From Marinobacterium iners (GTDB lineage: Bacteria > Pseudomonadota > Gammaproteobacteria > Pseudomonadales > Balneatricaceae), in NCBI RefSeq assembly GCF_017310015.1, contig NZ_CP022297.1:1240001-1304000 (forward strand): 64,000 bases of DNA, written 5' to 3'. The position numbers and the translations under genes are program-made. Numbering within the stretch: position 1 is the first letter of the stretch; every line of letters begins with the position of its first letter. The notes under the pieces are model-generated. The model saw nothing but the letters and a program-made list of their open reading frames with translations, did no database searches and was not told the DNA's origin. Shown one piece after another: positions 61,018 to 64,000 of this stretch.

Positions 61018-62718
61018 TCAGAATTTGGGTGCAGGTGCCTGAGAGGCGTCATCAGTGTTCGTTTCGGATGAAACACTGACCAACGGCAGTTCCAGCCAGA
61101 AGCAGCTGCCGACATTTGGGGTGCTGGTTGCACCCACGCGACCATTCATATTGGTGATCAGGCTTTTGACTATCGCCAGCCCAATACCTGTACCCTCGAT
61201 ATGGCTGTTCTTCATATCCAGTCGATTGAAGGGCTGAAACAGTTGCTGCATCCTCTCGGTTGAGATGCCACTTCCAGTATCCGAAAGGCTGATGCGCAGA
61301 AAGCCTTCACTGGTGGTGTGGCAGTGAATGTCAACGCGGCCGCCACGATTGTTATATTTAATGGCGTTTGACAGCAGGTTGAGAAATGCCTGCTTGAATC
61401 GAGTTGAGTCGGCCTGGACGGACCAGGGGCCCTGACAGTCGTTATTCAGCTGAATCTGGTTGCTCTGTGCCGCTGGGGCCAGCAAGGAGCAACAGTCGGC
61501 AATGATTGGGGCGACCTGAACGTCCTGGATTAAAAGGTCCAGGTGCCCCGACTCTATTTTGACAAGGTCAAGAACATCGTTAACCAATGCAAGGAGATGA
61601 TGCCCCGCCCGGCTGATCTCCTCCACACTGTCGCGTTGGTCTTCATTGAGTTCAGCATCATGTTGCAACAGTTGTGAAAATCCCAGAATGGCGTTGAGCG
61701 GGGTTCTCAACTCATGGCTCATGGTGGCCAGGAAATCGGTTTTGGCACGACTGACCGCCAAAAAATGGCGCTTCTCAAGTGATTGGCGAATGGAGTAGGC
61801 GATAAAGACGCTAACCAGCGCACCTATTATCAGCACAAGGAGGGTGCTCCAGCCCAGAACAGGACGAGTGTCTCTGGCCGCCAAAACCCATTCACCTGCA
61901 GGCAGTGCAACAGTTATTTCGACACTGTTTTGATCGAAAACGGTTTTGTCGCCCCAAAAAATGTCGCCTTCATGACCCAGCCCGTGCCGGCCACGCAACG
62001 CGTAGCTTACCTGGTCTGGTAAGGCGTTAAGGCCGGCTGCAGAATAGAGTTCATCAATATCGATCAACACCGTCGCGAGCCCCCAGAAATCGGTGGGGAT
62101 CTGCTGCAACCATTCGGTATCGTGGCTGGCGCGTCCGGCTTCGATAAAGTCCTTGGGCTGGAAAGTGCGCGGGCGAGTGTAGATGGCCTTGCGTGCCACG
62201 ATTGCTTCCCCACCCTGAATCAGTGTCAGGGGACCTGCGACAATCAAAGATCGCGCCGTGATCGTCTGCAGCACCTGAGTTCGGCGATTATCATCCACCA
62301 GCAAGTCATGTCCCAGTGCCCCGGCGTGCTCAGCCTGGTTGCTCATGTATTGCAATACAGCACCAGGTGCCAGCTGCATGCTGAGAATGCCAGGCACCTG
62401 CTTTTCCATTGCACTGGTGAAACGATTAAAACGGTAGAAAAACAGTTTCTCCTGGTCCGGCAGGCGCAAGTCCAGGTCCTGCTGACTATGGACGAATGCC
62501 TCCAACCCGGTGATAACCGAAAGCCGCTGATGAAAAGCCTGCTCTATCTGTGCGCTGACCCGACTAAGCTCATTGAGCAGTTGCTCATCCTGTTTTGTAT
62601 CAGTTGCTTGCTGCTCATAGAGTCCAAGCCCTGTCGTGACCGCGAGGCCAAGCAACAGAACGGCCAGTGGCAGTCTGTCACGTCTCAATCGGCCGGGAAG
62701 ACGGAATAAAATGGCCAT
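61018..62718 (-). CDS. CHASE-domain sensor histidine kinase
   Basis: 566 residues. Membrane helix about 15-33, a periplasmic CHASE-type sensor (about 40-275), a second helix near 290-312, then HisKA (SHELRTPLNAILGFSQLL) and HATPase (NLLSNAIKYN, DTGSGI, GTGIGLAIVKSL). CHASE domains sense small extracellular ligands. It lacks a receiver domain, so it probably phosphorylates the HD-GYP regulator downstream and perhaps the HTH-REC protein upstream. A short protein resembling its own phosphoacceptor domain is encoded directly before it. Confidence 0.92.
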   Translation of the reverse strand: MAILFRLPGRLRRDRLPLAVLLLGLAVTTGLGLYEQQATDTKQDEQLLNELSRVSAQIEQAFHQRLSVITGLEAFVHSQQDLDLRLPDQEKLFFYRFNRFTSAMEKQVPGILSMQLAPGAVLQYMSNQAEHAGALGHDLLVDDNRRTQVLQTITARSLIVAGPLTLIQGGEAIVARKAIYTRPRTFQPKDFIEAGRASHDTEWLQQIPTDFWGLATVLIDIDELYSAAGLNALPDQVSYALRGRHGLGHEGDIFWGDKTVFDQNSVEITVALPAGEWVLAARDTRPVLGWSTLLVLIIGALVSVFIAYSIRQSLEKRHFLAVSRAKTDFLATMSHELRTPLNAILGFSQLLQHDAELNEDQRDSVEEISRAGHHLLALVNDVLDLVKIESGHLDLLIQDVQVAPIIADCCSLLAPAAQSNQIQLNNDCQGPWSVQADSTRFKQAFLNLLSNAIKYNNRGGRVDIHCHTTSEGFLRISLSDTGSGISTERMQQLFQPFNRLDMKNSHIEGTGIGLAIVKSLITNMNGRVGATSTPNVGSCFWLELPLVSVSSETNTDDASQAPAPKF

Positions 62719-62727
62719 GCGATCAGG

Positions 62728-63042
62728 TCAATGGTCAAGGTTATCGGTAGAACCAGGGCTGGCCTGGTTTGCGATTCTTTCCAGCTCCTCTGCCACCATA
62801 TCCACGGCAGCATTGAGCCGCTCATTGAGGCAGCGCGCAGCGGTATCAATTTCTTGCAGGCTGTCTCGCTGATCAGCGCTGAGAGAGGCTTCAAACTGCA
62901 GTACCTGGGCGAAGCCGAGAATGGCATTCAATGGCGTGCGCAGGTCATGGGCCGTATAGGAAAAGCGATTGGCCAGGGCCATACACGCATCGGCTGTATC
63001 AGTGGGGCTGTCTGTCATGTCAGAGGGTGTTTTATCATTCAT
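62728..63042 (-). CDS. Stand-alone HisKA-like phosphoacceptor domain protein
   Basis: 104 residues. After a short polar N-terminus, YTAHDLRTPLNAILGFAQVL and LSADQRDSLQEID align almost residue for residue with the HisKA domain of the kinase encoded next (SHELRTPLNAILGFSQLL, LNEDQRDSVEEIS), including the phosphoacceptor histidine. There is no ATPase domain, so it cannot phosphorylate itself. It might be a phosphotransfer intermediate, a dimerisation inhibitor of the kinase, or a decaying duplicate. It is coupled to the kinase by a gap of nine bases. Confidence 0.8.
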   Translation of the reverse strand: MNDKTPSDMTDSPTDTADACMALANRFSYTAHDLRTPLNAILGFAQVLQFEASLSADQRDSLQEIDTAARCLNERLNAAVDMVAEELERIANQASPGSTDNLDH

Positions 63043-63068
63043 GGCTTATTTCGAGTTAATCTTTTCTA

Positions 63069-63689
63069 TTAAACTTCCGCAGAAGCCGCTACTGGTGCAG
63101 TTGTACGGATCTCACCGAGGTACTGCTCCAATAGTTGCTTCAGGTCTTCCAGAAGCAGGGGCTTGTGCAGTACCTGTAGACCGCTTTGGCGCAAGTCGGC
63201 CACTTCCGCTGAACTGGGGTCCATTGCAGTAACGACCACAATTCGATTGTCAGGAAGATACTGCCCCTTTCGGATGCTACGTATCATTTCGCAACCATCC
63301 ATTGCCGGCATCATTAGGTCCGTAATGAGCAGGTCCGGCTTAATCTCGCCAAGTTTGATCAATCCCTGAAATCCGTTTTCGGCGACTTCCAATTCAACCT
63401 GAACGTGCAAGCGGACAAGATATTTTGAATACAACTTACGCAGGTAAACTTCATCTTCGACAAGCAAAATCTTGAGGGGACGGTCCGGCTTTTTTGGAGT
63501 GTGTTGCGCTACCTGAGCCTGTTGCTGGGCAATCAGTTGGGCTACCGCTTCTGCTGGAATACGTCTGTGTCCACCCGGTGTGCGCCAGGCAGGCAAAATA
63601 TCTTGTTCAACCCATAGCTGGATCGTTCTTAATGACACGTTGAGCTGTTTGGCGGCTTCTGCACTACTCAATACTGTCTTATCGGTCAT
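63069..63689 (-). CDS. MerR/excisionase-type HTH protein with receiver domain
   Basis: 206 residues from the ATG at 63689; a longer frame starts at 63722. Residues about 5-50 are a DNA-binding helix-turn-helix of the MerR/Xis kind (SSAEAAKQLNVSLRTIQLW, then TPGGHRRIP). Residues about 75-195 are a receiver domain (ILLVEDEVYLRKLY, phospho-Asp in LLITDLMMPAMDG, Lys in LHKPLLLED). The order DNA-binding then receiver is the reverse of most response regulators. As first gene of the operon it may link the kinase to transcription. Confidence 0.85.
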   Translation of the reverse strand: MTDKTVLSSAEAAKQLNVSLRTIQLWVEQDILPAWRTPGGHRRIPAEAVAQLIAQQQAQVAQHTPKKPDRPLKILLVEDEVYLRKLYSKYLVRLHVQVELEVAENGFQGLIKLGEIKPDLLITDLMMPAMDGCEMIRSIRKGQYLPDNRIVVVTAMDPSSAEVADLRQSGLQVLHKPLLLEDLKQLLEQYLGEIRTTAPVAASAEV

Positions 63690-63722
63690 GGTGTTAGCGA
63701 CTCCAGTGCATCCGTACGGCAA

Positions 63723-64000
63723 CTTTTAATGGTCTCGGATCGAGAGCCGTTTGCGGTCAGCAAATTATACCCTCTGTTATCGGTAACCCTCGCGCTGTTC
63801 CGCAGCGCTTGTGTGTATTGTTTTGCAGTATCCCTGTGAAACTGAAAGCAAGATTATCAAAATTTTCAGAATTATCAACTTTACTATTATTTTAGTTTTT
63901 AGTACTTTTGTCTCCGTCAAGCGACTGGCCCAATGTGTTGGACTCAAATGAGCAGGTGCTCGTTTGTTTCCTGAAGCGTAACAACGGTGAAGATGAGGCA
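63723..64000. other. Noncoding end of window
   Basis: No supported gene in the last 278 bases. It holds the promoter of the signalling operon. CAAATGAGCA (63945-63954) and TGCTCGTTTG (63957-63966) pair with one mismatch; this may be a terminator of a gene to the right or a regulatory hairpin. Confidence 0.4.

Noticed and set aside
1..64000. tRNA, rRNA, CRISPR array, prophage or integrase
   Set aside because: No cloverleaf, repeat-spacer array, phage structural gene or integrase was seen on reading both strands; a scan with dedicated tools could still find small RNAs.

Overview
The window looks like the chromosome of a marine or halotolerant gammaproteobacterium of the Oceanospirillales type (Marinobacterium/Neptunomonas-like). 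This is inferred from gene content, not from a database match: three TRAP uptake modules, ectoine-type solute catabolism, aromatic hydroxylases with meta-pathway enzymes, sulfide oxidation and c-di-GMP signalling. I see no rRNA or tRNA gene, CRISPR array or prophage. One insertion sequence is present with exact ends.

Layout. 1-6.3 kb (+): end of a feruloyl-CoA-synthase-like ligase, acetaldehyde dehydrogenase, 4-hydroxy-2-oxovalerate aldolase and a 2Fe-2S/FAD reductase, followed by a complete TRAP transporter. 6.3-11.5 kb (-): TetR regulator, SulP permease, a DUF442-SQR fusion and a persulfide dioxygenase, together a sulfide-oxidation operon with a promoter rich in repeats. 11.6-22.4 kb (-): ectoine/hydroxyectoine-type catabolic genes (aldehyde dehydrogenase, M24 hydrolase, EctB-like aminotransferase, M20 deacylase). 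They are split by a 5.6-kb block holding an MFS pump, a Tat-exported hydrolase, an alcohol dehydrogenase, an AraC regulator and two gene remnants. 22.4-26.5 kb: lipoprotein, a frameshifted manC, rmuC, a MaoC protein. 26.7-30.3 kb: 3-hydroxybenzoate-4-hydroxylase-like enzyme and a PAS-GGDEF protein. 30.4-36.5 kb: TetR-controlled RND efflux operon with a perfect 18-bp palindrome, then a DMT exporter. 36.6-44.3 kb: ATP-grasp protein, then on the minus strand a diiron oxygenase-like protein, its 2Fe-2S/FAD reductase, a four-subunit group-3b-like NiFe hydrogenase and its protease. 44.6-48.1 kb: MliC/META lipoprotein, an IS1380-family element, and an HD-GYP-like protein whose last residues the element replaced. 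48.2-54.6 kb: CLCA_X protein, Bcr/CflA pump, TfdB-like phenol hydroxylase, GntR regulator, orphan TRAP binding protein and a DUF3429 protein. 54.6-59.8 kb: LysR regulator divergent from an M20 amidohydrolase and a complete TRAP transporter. 59.9-63.7 kb (-): HTH-REC protein, a histidine-phosphotransfer-domain-only protein, a CHASE histidine kinase and an HD-GYP response regulator.

The genes form import-plus-catabolism modules, each with a nearby regulator and a visible candidate operator. The most unusual unit is the diiron protein/reductase/NiFe hydrogenase array, which could couple H2 oxidation through NAD(P)H to an O2-dependent oxidation. Also notable are the duplicated kinase phosphoacceptor domain encoded as a stand-alone protein, a DUF442-SQR fusion, a 17-bp perfect inverted repeat exactly at the manC frameshift, and a catabolic operon apparently split by an island.
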